Numbered from the stretch's first letter, positions 35,637 through 45,001 are shown. The stretch is DNA of 64,000 nucleotides from Chitinophaga filiformis (GCF_023100805.1 NZ_CP095855.1:3761001-3825000), one strand, 5' to 3'. Numbers and translations are program-made. The notes: a model not told the origin generated them from the letters alone.

Positions 35637-35918
35637 CTATTTTACTATCTCTACTCCTTTCCAGAAGGCAACATAGCCTTTGATGTTCTCCGCCGCTTTC
35701 ATGGGATCCGGGTAATACCAGGCGGCATCTCTGTTTATCTTGCCTTTAATGTTAACATCATAGTAGGAGGCTTCTCCTTTCCATGGGCAGAAAGTATGTG
35801 TCTTTGAGGGGCTCAGCAGGTCCGTTTTAATTGATGATGGAGGAAAGTAATGATTGTTCTCGACTACTACAGTACTATCGCTTTCCGCAATGACCTCATT
35901 CTGCCAGATTGCTTTCAT
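35637..35918 (-). CDS. DUF427-domain protein
   Basis: 93 residues, a whole DUF427 domain: KAIWQNEVIAESDSTVVVENNHYFP, HTFCPWKGEASYYDV, and AAWYYPDPMKAAENIKGYVAFW. The family signature T.CPWKG.A.Y is intact. Biochemical function is unknown for the family. First gene of the ergothioneine operon, 21 nt before the oxidoreductase gene. Confidence 0.88.
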   Translation of the reverse strand: MKAIWQNEVIAESDSTVVVENNHYFPPSSIKTDLLSPSKTHTFCPWKGEASYYDVNIKGKINRDAAWYYPDPMKAAENIKGYVAFWKGVEIVK

Positions 35919-36136
35919 CTTGTTGTCGTTTAAAGTGTTAATAGTTGCAAGACCAAATATTATACCCGGGAAGGTATATCGCGATGTCAGAAGGTAGCAC
36001 TTTTTTTTGAAATGGAATTTGTATGAATCATTTTCTTTTACTTACTTTGTATCTCAAAGTGACAGTTAAATTTGCAAACGGGCTACAGCCTGTTTTTTTA
36101 GCTCTTCATTCTTTGAAATTCAAAGTACTTTATTTT

Positions 36137-38671
36137 ATGAGTAGACAAACTATACCTTTGAAAATTATAAGAAAGCGTTTTAAGGATAAGATCTATTGCA
36201 CAGGATTAATTCTCCTGCTTATTACGCTGATTATCTACCTTATTCCCAACCAGCTGTCAAGACAGGAGACGCTTACCTGGTTCTTTCTGAATCATACCAT
36301 TACAGTAGGCTACTTCCTGAGCCTGTGGTTCAGCGGCCGCCTGCGGCGGGGGCGGGAAGGATTACATCCCTTTTTTCTTTTCCTGTTGATGTTCCTGATC
36401 AGCGCATATGCTCTGAACCGTTTCTTCCCCGTCTTCGAAGCATCTGCTACCTGGTTTGCCGTGACAATCATCCTTTGTTCCCTTAACTACATAGCTTTTG
36501 CCTTTATTCGTGTTGCACCGGTTCCCGTCCGAATGGTGATGTTTTTCCTGTTAGGGATGTCGCTCTGTTGTTACCTGTACATGACAATTTATGTCTTACC
36601 TGTTACCGTGCTTGGGCTGCTGGCTTTCTTTTTCTTTGGAATTTCCCTGCATGCGCTGGTGCCCCTCCTGTTCTTTTTATATTCGATCCGCTTGTTTCGC
36701 CGTAGCCACGCCAGACAAAGGCCATATAAACTGGCCTTCTGGTCAGGGATTGGTATAACGGTACTGATCGTACTGGTATACACGGTGCTATGGAGAATGA
36801 ATGTAGTGCAGATGAGTCGCGAATATAACCGCTGGAGCCATCAGATGAGCGACACCTATTTACCTGCCTGGCTACACGTTGCTGCTCATATTACACCTAA
36901 CCCTATTACGGAGAAAGCCCTTAAGGCGGAAATGGTATATACTACCGCCAACAACTGGGAGCGCAATTTTTTAAATTTCGGTTCTTCATTTAACTGGGAC
37001 GAAACCAGGAAACACGATCCCCTTGTCATGATCGCATCAACATTGTGCGGCTTTAGCGGAATGGCTGACGAAGATCGTATCCATATCCTGAAAGCTCTCT
37101 ACGATTCCCGCTACCAGGCGGAAGAACGATTATGGTCCGGAGATGACCTGCAGACCACACATGTACAGACCTCCGCCCGTATCTGGCCGCGCCTGAGAGT
37201 GGCGTATACTGAAAAAACAGTGAGTGTAAAGAACAGCCTTGCCACAATGTGGGCCAATAGCGAGGAGGCTATTTACATCTTTCACCTTCCCGAAGGTGCT
37301 GTGGTATCGTCATTATCCCTCTGGATCAATGGTAAAGAGGAAAAAGGTATCCTCACTACAAAGGCAAAGGCAGACAGTGCATACAGGACCATTGTAGGGG
37401 TGGAAAACCGCGATCCCTCAGTGGTGCACTGGCAGGAAGGGAACACCATTACGGTGAGGGTATTTCCTGTGATGAGTAATGAGGAACGCCAGTTCAAACT
37501 GGGCATTACCTCGCCGCTTTCCCTGGAACACCGAGCATTGGTATACCGCAATATTTATTTCGATGGTCCTTCTACGGCCGGCACCGGCGAAGATGTGGAT
37601 ATTTCATTTGAAACGCCACCGGCTGACCTTCAGCGTTCTGGTATGTTCAGTAAGGGGAAAGATGGTCACCTTGTCGCTTCCGGCTCATACCGCGCTGACT
37701 GGCAGGTGTCGTTTAAAGACGAGGGACTGGTACATCAACTTTTCAGTGCTAATGACAAGGTATTTTCAGTAGCCCCATATAGAAAAGAACTGGCTGCCGC
37801 CGAAATCTCAGATGTTTACCTGGACATCAATAATACCTGGAGTAAACAGGAATATAATAGCCTGCTGGCATTGCTGGGTCACAAACGTATCTGGGTAAAC
37901 GTTGACGAGATGATGGAGCAGGTAACAGATGGCAACAGATCTGATCTGTTTGAGCAGGCTGCCAAAAGCAGGTTTAGCCTGTTCCCTTTCTTTCAGATCT
38001 CTGAGCCCGCTACTGCAATGGTCATTACCAAAGGAATTGTGAATTCTCCTTCAGTTGATGACCTGGAAAACTCCCGCTTCATGCAGGAGCTGAAACAATG
38101 GCTGGCGGGCGGTCAGCATGTTATGTTGTACAACCTGGGCGGGGAACTTTCTCCTTATCTGCGTACGCTCAAGGAATGCCGGACTTTCCGCTATGATCAG
38201 GGAGATATGGCTACATTGAAGGAGCTGTTGGACGCCCGCCGTTTTCCTGCCAGTATTGAAAACGACCAGCGTATAGTGATCGAAGATGCGGGTATGATTA
38301 TTAACGAGACACCCGGAACCGAAGTATCTACTGCTCCCGATCACCTGCAGCGCCTGTTCGCGTACAATCACATCATGCGGGCCATGGGACCACGTTTGTT
38401 GACGCGGGGAGAGGAGAGCGATACACTGGTAGCAGAAGCAGCAGCGTCTTACATTGTGACACCCTTATCCAGCCTGGTAGTGCTCGAGAAGCAGGCAGAT
38501 TACGATCGCTTTAATATAAAGGATAGTAACAACAGTCTTAAAAATGCATCGCTGAAAGGTAAGGGCGCCGTACCTGAACCGCATGAATGGGCGTTGATAG
38601 TGATCGGACTTTTATTGATCGCATATTTAAAGTTCAGGCCTGTATTATTCAAACATAGCGTTAAAATATGA
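36137..38671 (+). CDS. XrtN-system VIT-domain protein with PEP-CTERM-like tail
   Basis: 844 residues from ATG 36137; the longer reading from 36023 adds 38 residues of low quality. N-terminal half has about seven or eight membrane spans (to residue ~240). A VIT-like domain covers about 355-460 (TEKTVSVKNSLATMW; AIYIFHLPEGAVVSSLSLWING; AKADSAYR). The extreme C-terminus has the layout of an exosortase substrate: VPEPHEW, a hydrophobic helix (ALIVIGLLLIAYL) and a basic end KFRPVLFK. The exosortase gene overlaps its stop by 4 nt. This is the dedicated-substrate arrangement known for exosortase N in Bacteroidota; cellular function is unknown. Confidence 0.9.
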   Translation: MSRQTIPLKIIRKRFKDKIYCTGLILLLITLIIYLIPNQLSRQETLTWFFLNHTITVGYFLSLWFSGRLRRGREGLHPFFLFLLMFLISAYALNRFFPVFEASATWFAVTIILCSLNYIAFAFIRVAPVPVRMVMFFLLGMSLCCYLYMTIYVLPVTVLGLLAFFFFGISLHALVPLLFFLYSIRLFRRSHARQRPYKLAFWSGIGITVLIVLVYTVLWRMNVVQMSREYNRWSHQMSDTYLPAWLHVAAHITPNPITEKALKAEMVYTTANNWERNFLNFGSSFNWDETRKHDPLVMIASTLCGFSGMADEDRIHILKALYDSRYQAEERLWSGDDLQTTHVQTSARIWPRLRVAYTEKTVSVKNSLATMWANSEEAIYIFHLPEGAVVSSLSLWINGKEEKGILTTKAKADSAYRTIVGVENRDPSVVHWQEGNTITVRVFPVMSNEERQFKLGITSPLSLEHRALVYRNIYFDGPSTAGTGEDVDISFETPPADLQRSGMFSKGKDGHLVASGSYRADWQVSFKDEGLVHQLFSANDKVFSVAPYRKELAAAEISDVYLDINNTWSKQEYNSLLALLGHKRIWVNVDEMMEQVTDGNRSDLFEQAAKSRFSLFPFFQISEPATAMVITKGIVNSPSVDDLENSRFMQELKQWLAGGQHVMLYNLGGELSPYLRTLKECRTFRYDQGDMATLKELLDARRFPASIENDQRIVIEDAGMIINETPGTEVSTAPDHLQRLFAYNHIMRAMGPRLLTRGEESDTLVAEAAASYIVTPLSSLVVLEKQADYDRFNIKDSNNSLKNASLKGKGAVPEPHEWALIVIGLLLIAYLKFRPVLFKHSVKI

Positions 38672-40029
38672 GCAAGGGGATCTTTTCAATGATAGTGGGC
38701 ATATTACGTGCCGGCAGGTGTTGGCCGCTCATTACCGTCGTTTTTTATGGGCTTGTCTTGCTCGTCGGTTTGCATGATTACCTGGTATGGGATACGATAA
38801 AAGTGATCCTCGGTGCAGCAGCACTGTTTTTCGCCGCATCATTCAATACCAGTGAGCGGGGCAGTACACGTTACTTTTTCATAGCGTTGTTGTTCCTGCT
38901 GTTATATCTGCTGGTGCCGGCTAAAACATTCTTATGTATCTCCTGCTTGTGTGGTTGCCTGTTCATGATCGAAACCTTCTACGGGCGTATAAATTTCCTG
39001 CCGGTAATAGTACTGGTGATGATGACTCCCTTATTTGAATATGGCATGAATATTTTCAGTTTTCCTATACGCCTGGCGTTAACTGCCTGGGCAGGGGACA
39101 TCATCGGTATAACAGGGCAGGAGGTAGGTGTACAGGGAAATATGATCACCTGTAACGGCAATGAGTTTTCTGTAGATCCTGCCTGCATGGGCTTACAGAT
39201 GATGGTAACAGCTTCATTGTGCGCGATGATCCTGATCGGCTTTTATCAGCAGCAATATAAAAAAGTACTGCGTGTATGGCAGGTGTTGACCATCTTAGGC
39301 GCTATGGTACTGATGAACGTAGCATCCAATCTTTTGCGTGTCATCTTCCTTGTATGCTTCAATATCATGCCCGGCACAGCGATGCACGATATAACAGGCA
39401 TCATCTGCCTGGTGCTATATGTGATCATACCGCTGTTGTTCCTGTCCTGGTGGATCGTATGTAAATACGGTCAACCGTTGCAGACGCACAGAAAGCGTTA
39501 TGTGCTTCGCTCCGCCTTAAAGCTGTCCCTGTTCAATATATCATTGCCTGCGGGCCTGCTGATTGTATTTATCATCAATACACCGAGAGACATACAGCAG
39601 CAGGTGTTATCACATGTGCCAGCCATGCAGGGGTATGCCGTACAATCATTGCCTGGCAATATTATCAGGTTAAAGAATGATAGCCTGCTGGTATACATTA
39701 AACATATTCCCGCCAGCTATTATACAGATCATCACCCCATGATCTGCTGGAAAGGCAGCGGATATGAGTTTTACAAAGTAGAGGAGAAACGTATGGGGGG
39801 ACACACCATATATACCGCACTGCTGCAACAGCAAAAAGATAAACTGTATACAGCCTGGTGGTATGATAATGGGTTAGTATCAACAAGCAGCCAGTTACAA
39901 TGGCGATGGGATGTGCTCACGGGAGCGCATCCCTATTCCCTCGTGAATGTTACCGCCAGCTCCGAACGGGAGCTCCGGCTGGCAGTAGATGAAATACTGC
40001 ATAAGAGAAGCCTGTCAGTTTATTTGTAA
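38668..40029 (+). CDS. xrtN: Exosortase N
   Basis: 453 residues. Multi-span transamidase-like membrane protein with the exosortase catalytic set: Cys173 in DPACMGLQMM, Arg224 in SNLLRVIFL, His240 in AMHDITGIICLV. About eight membrane spans lie in residues 10-285, followed by an extra ~150-residue periplasmic C-terminal domain. It presumably processes the C-terminal PEP tail of the protein encoded just upstream (ATGA overlap, translational coupling). Exosortases cleave and reattach proteins to an envelope anchor, often linked with polysaccharide export, but no such genes lie nearby. Confidence 0.92.
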   Translation: MSKGIFSMIVGILRAGRCWPLITVVFYGLVLLVGLHDYLVWDTIKVILGAAALFFAASFNTSERGSTRYFFIALLFLLLYLLVPAKTFLCISCLCGCLFMIETFYGRINFLPVIVLVMMTPLFEYGMNIFSFPIRLALTAWAGDIIGITGQEVGVQGNMITCNGNEFSVDPACMGLQMMVTASLCAMILIGFYQQQYKKVLRVWQVLTILGAMVLMNVASNLLRVIFLVCFNIMPGTAMHDITGIICLVLYVIIPLLFLSWWIVCKYGQPLQTHRKRYVLRSALKLSLFNISLPAGLLIVFIINTPRDIQQQVLSHVPAMQGYAVQSLPGNIIRLKNDSLLVYIKHIPASYYTDHHPMICWKGSGYEFYKVEEKRMGGHTIYTALLQQQKDKLYTAWWYDNGLVSTSSQLQWRWDVLTGAHPYSLVNVTASSERELRLAVDEILHKRSLSVYL

Positions 40030-40120
40030 ATAACATTATTTCAGTTGATGATCCTGCTTTATTATATATGTGCGACTTCGCATATAGACGACAAATTCTT
40101 ATTTCTTCCGCTGATAGATT

Positions 40121-40128
40121 TAATTTTG
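40121..40128 (+). promoter_or_regulatory. -7 promoter box of the GNAT gene
   Basis: TAATTTTG fits TAnnTTTG, 25 nt before the ATG at 40154; the -33 region is weak. Confidence 0.45.
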
Positions 40129-40153
40129 CGGGGACCTGACACAAATACGAAAT

Positions 40154-40594
40154 ATGCACACAGAGAAGCTCGTCGCCCGAATAATAGCCTGTCCCGGACC
40201 CGACTACGACCAGGAAATTAAACTCAGAAATGAGGTACTTCGTAAACCCCTCGGTCTGGACCTGCTCACTGAAGATCTGAGCAGGGAAGTGAATGATATA
40301 CATATTGGCCTGTTCCGTGGCCGGGAATTGATCGGGACCCTGATCCTGACACCCGGGCAGGGATATGTTAAAATGCGACAGGTGGCCGTAGCTGAAAATG
40401 CCAGGGGCAGCAATGCCGGTACCCAAATGGTGCAGTTCAGCGAGGAAGTGGCCCGGGAGAAGGGTTTCTCCCGCATCGAGCTGAATGCCCGCCTGGAAGC
40501 AGTCAGATTCTACCTGAAAAATGGTTATACTACCGAGGGCAACCAGTTTACCGAAGTGGGCATTCCTCATTTCAAAATGGTAAAGGAGTTGTAG
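40154..40594 (+). CDS. GNAT-family N-acetyltransferase
   Basis: 146 residues. Acetyl-CoA-dependent acyltransferase fold: IKLRNEVLRKPLGL at the N-terminus, GTLILTP, then motif A VKMRQVAVAENARGSNAGTQMVQF (the R/Q-x-x-G-x-G/A loop is partly altered to ARGSNAG), FSRIELNAR and AVRFYLKNGY. Similar to ElaA/YitI-like cytosolic acetyltransferases. Substrate unknown. Single gene. Confidence 0.88.
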   Translation: MHTEKLVARIIACPGPDYDQEIKLRNEVLRKPLGLDLLTEDLSREVNDIHIGLFRGRELIGTLILTPGQGYVKMRQVAVAENARGSNAGTQMVQFSEEVAREKGFSRIELNARLEAVRFYLKNGYTTEGNQFTEVGIPHFKMVKEL

Positions 40595-40612
40595 CCGGAC
40601 GCACAAAAATAA

Positions 40613-40658
40613 TTTCTGTAACCAAAAGGTTTCCTTTATATTTGTAACCGATCGGTTA
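40613..40658 (+). promoter_or_regulatory. Promoter with operator palindrome
   Basis: -7 box TATATTTG (40637-40644) with a TTTC-type -33 at 40613 (about 20 nt). It is followed at once by TAACCGATCGGTTA (40645-40658), a perfect 14-bp palindrome covering the expected transcription start. A repressor bound there would block the SRPBCC gene at 40698; no repressor gene is adjacent. Confidence 0.6.
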
Positions 40659-40697
40659 TATAATAACCTGTTCCCCTAACATTTTAAATTATTCAGT

Positions 40698-41126
40698 ATG
40701 AAAAGCGAACCGTTTGTAATCGAAAGAACATATGATGCGCCGGTAAAAAAGGTCTGGGATGCTATTAGCAATAAAGACCAGATGAAACAATGGTATTTTG
40801 ACATCCCTGCGTTCAGCGCAGAGATAGGAGCAGAATTTGAGTTTACGGGCGGCGACCCCAAGGGGCAGCAGTTCCGGCACCTTTGCAAGGTTACTGAAGT
40901 GGAACCGGATCGTAAACTTACATATAGCTGGCGCTATGATGGATACGAGGGGAATTCATTTGTGACCTTCGAGCTGTTTCCCGAGGGCGATAAGACACGT
41001 TTGAAGTTGACGCATGCAGGACTGGAAACTTTCCCTGCTATTCCAAGCTTCGCAAAAGAGAATTTTGTTATGGGTTGGACGGAACTGATAGGTACTTCAC
41101 TGAAAAAGTTTGTAGAGAAAGCATAA
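40698..41126 (+). CDS. SRPBCC/AHSA1-like protein
   Basis: 142 residues. START/Bet v1 fold with typical opening IERTYDAPVKKVWDAISNKDQMKQWYF, middle LTYSWRYDGYEGNSFVTFEL and C-terminal helix FVMGWTELIGTSLKKFVEK. Such proteins bind hydrophobic ligands; many sit under ArsR/TetR control. A palindrome overlies its promoter, and a bipartite hairpin terminator follows. Confidence 0.87.
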   Translation: MKSEPFVIERTYDAPVKKVWDAISNKDQMKQWYFDIPAFSAEIGAEFEFTGGDPKGQQFRHLCKVTEVEPDRKLTYSWRYDGYEGNSFVTFELFPEGDKTRLKLTHAGLETFPAIPSFAKENFVMGWTELIGTSLKKFVEKA

Positions 41127-41146
41127 AAACTCATAATATAAGCCTA

Positions 41147-41195
41147 TACGGGATACCGGTATTTTATAACATACCTGTGTCCCGTATTTATTTTA
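41147..41195 (+). terminator. Bipartite hairpin terminator
   Basis: ATACGGGA (41147-41154) pairs perfectly with TCCCGTAT (41181-41188), inner arms GGTAT/ATACC, then TTTATTTT. Confidence 0.7.
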
Positions 41196-41423
41196 CCTGA
41201 TGCCCTGAGATGTCAACTGGCAAAGAATTTATGTAAACAGCCCCTTCAATACCTCATCCCTTTATCATCGAATGATCTGCCACGAAAGGGGGATCTTTCT
41301 TCGTTTACTCACAGACACGGAAATTTACGTATCTTCATAACACTACATTAACAGGCTTTTACACCAGAAACCAGGAAAGAAGTGAACAGCATTTAATTCA
41401 TCCACAGTGAAAAGCTTTAATGT

Positions 41424-44150
41424 TTGAATGCAATATTACAGGAGAAACTGAATAGACAGACTGAATTAGCCTCTCTTGTTTGCAATGTACAGGTAGCAAC
41501 GATCTCTATCATCGATGATCAACAGCAATCCGTTGTCGTTGCATCAGGCATTCCTATTACCGCAAAGGAGGCTGCATTCCACATTACCTACGATCTGGTA
41601 TCTTCTTCAGGAGAGCTGTTGGGTACTTTATCACTCATGGATAAAGCCCCCCGGCATCTTGACGCCCTGCAGCAAAAGCAGATGAAGATTATAGTCAGTG
41701 ATGTCACCGCAGAGATCATCGAGCATAACCGCCGGGAAGCGCTGCAGAACAGCGAACGTAATTTCCGTGCTTTCTTCGAGCTGGAGAAGGACCTGAAGCG
41801 TACAAGGGAGATACTGGAGCGCACCAGCCAGTTATCACGTATAGGCGGCTGGGAGGTAGACCTGGTCAATAAGGAAATGTTCTGGTCTGACGTTACAAAG
41901 GAAATCCATGAGGTACCACCTGATTTTAGTCCCACGTTATCTGCAGCCGTAGGCTTCTACAAAGAAGGAGAGAGCCGGAAAAAGATCACTGCCGCTCTCA
42001 AAGAGATCATTGAAACCGGACGGCCCTGGGACCTCGAATTGCAGATCGTTACTGCCACAGGGAAGGAACGATGGGTAAGGGCTGTCGGAAATGCCGAGTT
42101 TGAGAATGGTAAATGTAAAAGGCTATACGGCACCTTCCAGGACATCTCCGTATCTAAAGAAACGGAACAGGAGCTGATCTCCCAGCAGGCAAGCCTGGCG
42201 GCGGCCAAACAACAGGCGGAACAGGCCAATATAGCCAAATCTGAATTCCTGGCCAATATGAGTCACGAGATCCGTACGCCGCTGAACGGGGTAATAGGCT
42301 TTACGGAGCTGGTACTTAAAACAGACCTCAATGAGACCCAGCATCAGTACCTCTCTATCGTTAATCAGTCGGCCAACGCACTCTTAAGCATCATCAATGA
42401 CATCCTTGATTTCTCCAAGATAGAATCAGGCAAGCTGGAACTCGATATTGACAAATACGACCTTTATGAGTTCAGCAGCCAGGTAAGTGATATTGTGAGT
42501 TATCAGGCCCAGCACAAAGGCCTGGAAATGCTGTTGAATGTTTCTCCCAACCTGCCCCGCTTTGCCTGGTTCGATGAAGTTCGCCTTAAACAGATCCTGA
42601 TCAATCTCCTGGGAAATGCCGTGAAATTTACCAGTAATGGGGAGATAGAATTAAAAGTAACACCGCTCGAAATAAAGGAAGACGGCAAAGCCAGGATCAG
42701 GTTCGAAGTAAGGGATACCGGTATCGGTATCAAGCCGGAAAAACAATACAAGATCTTTGAAGCTTTCCGCCAGGAAGATGCTTCCACCACCAAGAAATAT
42801 GGCGGTACCGGCCTGGGACTTACCATCTCCAATAAGCTGCTGGCCCTGATGGGAACCCATCTGCAAATTAAGAGCAATATAAACGAAGGAAGTACCTTCT
42901 ATTTCGATATTGAACTGCCAACTGCTGAAGCGCCTCCCGACAAATGGGAAAGCCTGGAAAAGATCCGGCAGGTGCTGATCGTGGACGATAATGATAATAA
43001 CCGCACGATCCTCAAGGAAATGCTATCGCTGAAAAACATTGCCTGTACAGAGGCCCGCAGCGGGTTTGAAGCCCTTGACACACTGACTAAAGGGGAACGC
43101 TTTGATGTCATCCTCATGGACTACCATATGCCCTATATGGATGGACTGGAAACAGTGAAAAAGATCAGGCATCATTTCGGCAGGCTGCCGGGAGAACAGG
43201 GCGTGATACTCCTGCACAGCTCTGCCGATGATGAAAGGATCATCAGGGTCTGCGACCAGCTGGACATTGGCCTGCGCATGGTGAAGCCAATTAAGATCAA
43301 TGAGCTGTACAACAGTCTTTCCATGTTGATCAGAAAGGAAAAAAGGGCCAAACGTCATAAACACGAAAAAGAAGAACAATGGATCGGTGGCAGACTGAAT
43401 ATTCTCATTGTCGAAGACAACCCGGTGAATATGCTGCTGGCCACGACCATCGTAAAAAGGATCGCACACGATGCCCGTATCTATGAGGCCCAGGATGGCA
43501 TTGAAGCTGTTCGCATCTGCCGGGGAAAGATCCCTGACCTGATACTGATGGATGTGCAGATGCCCGTCATGAACGGTTATGAAGCAACTAAAAAAATACG
43601 GGAAATGCCGGGCGGCCAGCGTGTTCCCATTATGGCATTGACGGCAGGTAATCTCAAAGGTGAAAGGGAAAAGTGTATAGAGGCCGGCATGAATGACTTC
43701 ATTGGCAAACCGCTGGTGCAGCAAAAACTGTTACAGCTTTTCCGCAAATGGCTGACAGTTGTTATCGAAGATAGCCCTGTTACCCTTACCACTGAACAGG
43801 AAGCAAAAGAGACACATTTTGATATGGGCACACTGGAAGCTTACCTGGTAGGAGAGGACAGATCAGTACTGAAACAGTTATTAAAACTGACTATAGAAGA
43901 GTTGAAGACATCCGTAGCAGAAGTGCAGGCGGCAGCAGCTGCTGTAGACATCCGTAAGATCAACCGTATCGGCCATAAGATACGGGGCACCTCACAGATC
44001 ATTGGCCTGGCCAAGCTGGCCCGTATAGCGGACCAGCTTGATACCCTGACGGTCAAACGTGAACCGGAATTCGGTTTCCTGATAGAATCTATGCAGGAAG
44101 AATCCCTGCTTGTGATAAAATTAATGGAAGAGCAAATAATGAAGATTTAG
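41424..44150 (+). CDS. Hybrid sensor histidine kinase with two receivers and HPt
   Basis: 908 residues from a TTG at 41424; an in-frame stop at 41418 and no earlier ATG force this. Order: a shortened GAF-like segment (about 15-105: ELASLVCNVQVATISIID ... ISYDL-type end), PAS (~130-240), coiled coil, HisKA with His281 (ANMSHEIRTPL), HATPase_c (GNAVKFTSNG; DTGIGI; GGTGLGLTIS), receiver 1 with Asp566 (ILMDYHMPYMDG), receiver 2 with Asp710 (ILMDVQMPVMNG), HPt with His851 (RIGHKIRG). All phosphorelay residues are present. No membrane span, so it senses an intracellular signal. No response-regulator gene is adjacent; output is by phosphotransfer elsewhere. Confidence 0.92.
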   Translation: MNAILQEKLNRQTELASLVCNVQVATISIIDDQQQSVVVASGIPITAKEAAFHITYDLVSSSGELLGTLSLMDKAPRHLDALQQKQMKIIVSDVTAEIIEHNRREALQNSERNFRAFFELEKDLKRTREILERTSQLSRIGGWEVDLVNKEMFWSDVTKEIHEVPPDFSPTLSAAVGFYKEGESRKKITAALKEIIETGRPWDLELQIVTATGKERWVRAVGNAEFENGKCKRLYGTFQDISVSKETEQELISQQASLAAAKQQAEQANIAKSEFLANMSHEIRTPLNGVIGFTELVLKTDLNETQHQYLSIVNQSANALLSIINDILDFSKIESGKLELDIDKYDLYEFSSQVSDIVSYQAQHKGLEMLLNVSPNLPRFAWFDEVRLKQILINLLGNAVKFTSNGEIELKVTPLEIKEDGKARIRFEVRDTGIGIKPEKQYKIFEAFRQEDASTTKKYGGTGLGLTISNKLLALMGTHLQIKSNINEGSTFYFDIELPTAEAPPDKWESLEKIRQVLIVDDNDNNRTILKEMLSLKNIACTEARSGFEALDTLTKGERFDVILMDYHMPYMDGLETVKKIRHHFGRLPGEQGVILLHSSADDERIIRVCDQLDIGLRMVKPIKINELYNSLSMLIRKEKRAKRHKHEKEEQWIGGRLNILIVEDNPVNMLLATTIVKRIAHDARIYEAQDGIEAVRICRGKIPDLILMDVQMPVMNGYEATKKIREMPGGQRVPIMALTAGNLKGEREKCIEAGMNDFIGKPLVQQKLLQLFRKWLTVVIEDSPVTLTTEQEAKETHFDMGTLEAYLVGEDRSVLKQLLKLTIEELKTSVAEVQAAAAAVDIRKINRIGHKIRGTSQIIGLAKLARIADQLDTLTVKREPEFGFLIESMQEESLLVIKLMEEQIMKI

Positions 44151-45001
44151 TCTGCTGCATTCACAAACTGGTTAAACCTGGTGATATATGCTTTCCTGTG
44201 TTTCTCATCTGTATCTGTAAAGAAATAGCCGTGATAATCCCTGTCAAGCTGGTAATGTTTAGCCCCCGTCAGCTGCAATGTCCTGGAATCCACAACACCG
44301 ATTAGTTTATTCTCGTAGAATACCAGTACCGTACGATAGCCGGGAGACGGATCATCGGCCGCACTTTCGTAGTTGTAATATTCAATATAAGGCTTATTAT
44401 TATCGAGTGGTTCCAGCTGGAACTGTTTGATAAAAGACTGCATGTCTGCCAATGTTCTGCCTGTATGTTCCTTTAAATAATCAGCGAGGACGGTTTCGAT
44501 GACAGAACCGGTTTTTATCCTGCTTTGTTGTACAGCAGCATGAAATACGCCTGTATTAACGCCCTTGTCGTTTTTAAACGTCATTTCTATTACCACATCT
44601 TCCAGCACTTTTCCTACTGTTTTACCATCTGCAATAATAGCTGCCCCCTTTTTTAACACCTGGCCTTCTGTCTGCCCATCACTGAGCTCTGTTGTAACCA
44701 GTGTTGATGCCCAGCCTTTTTGCGGGATGCCCGCTTCCAGTTGCACATTGTCATTGACCTGAGCAATAGGGTGACCATTAGCGGCGTCAAGAAGGGTTAC
44801 TGTACCTTGCGCCCTTTCCCTGATGATCTTGTCTGGTGCAGCTTCCGGTGTTGCGGGTGCTACCGGTTTAACGGGCGCCGCGACTTGTTCGTCATTTTTC
44901 TCTGCAGTTTGAACCGTACTGTCGGCCTGTTGTTCCTGTCGTCTGTTCTCTGCGCAACCAGCAAGGGTGAGCGCTAACAGGATGTATGAATAGTGTTTCA
45001 T
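44147..45001 (-). CDS. Putative lipoprotein of unknown function
   Basis: 284 residues. Lipoprotein signal with ALTLAGC (Cys16), then a low-complexity linker rich in Pro, Ala and Glu (APVKPVAPATPEAAPDK), then a folded beta-rich part of about 220 residues ending in FVNAAD. I recognise no family. Its start is 11 nt after the stop of the macroglobulin-like gene upstream, so the two are in one operon and may work together in the periplasm. The stop overlaps that of the convergent kinase gene. Confidence 0.7.
   Translation of the reverse strand: MKHYSYILLALTLAGCAENRRQEQQADSTVQTAEKNDEQVAAPVKPVAPATPEAAPDKIIRERAQGTVTLLDAANGHPIAQVNDNVQLEAGIPQKGWASTLVTTELSDGQTEGQVLKKGAAIIADGKTVGKVLEDVVIEMTFKNDKGVNTGVFHAAVQQSRIKTGSVIETVLADYLKEHTGRTLADMQSFIKQFQLEPLDNNKPYIEYYNYESAADDPSPGYRTVLVFYENKLIGVVDSRTLQLTGAKHYQLDRDYHGYFFTDTDEKHRKAYITRFNQFVNAAD

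Noticed and set aside
39950..40606. 218-codon minus-strand frame over the GNAT gene
   Set aside because: Covers a well-supported acetyltransferase and its promoter on the other strand; no family match.
41420..41455. Short ATG frame (MFECNITGETE, stop) just before the kinase as its true start
   Set aside because: It ends after 11 codons in another frame; would need an undocumented frameshift.
43023..43724. 233-codon minus-strand frame inside the hybrid kinase gene
   Set aside because: Mirror of the two receiver domains; no independent support.
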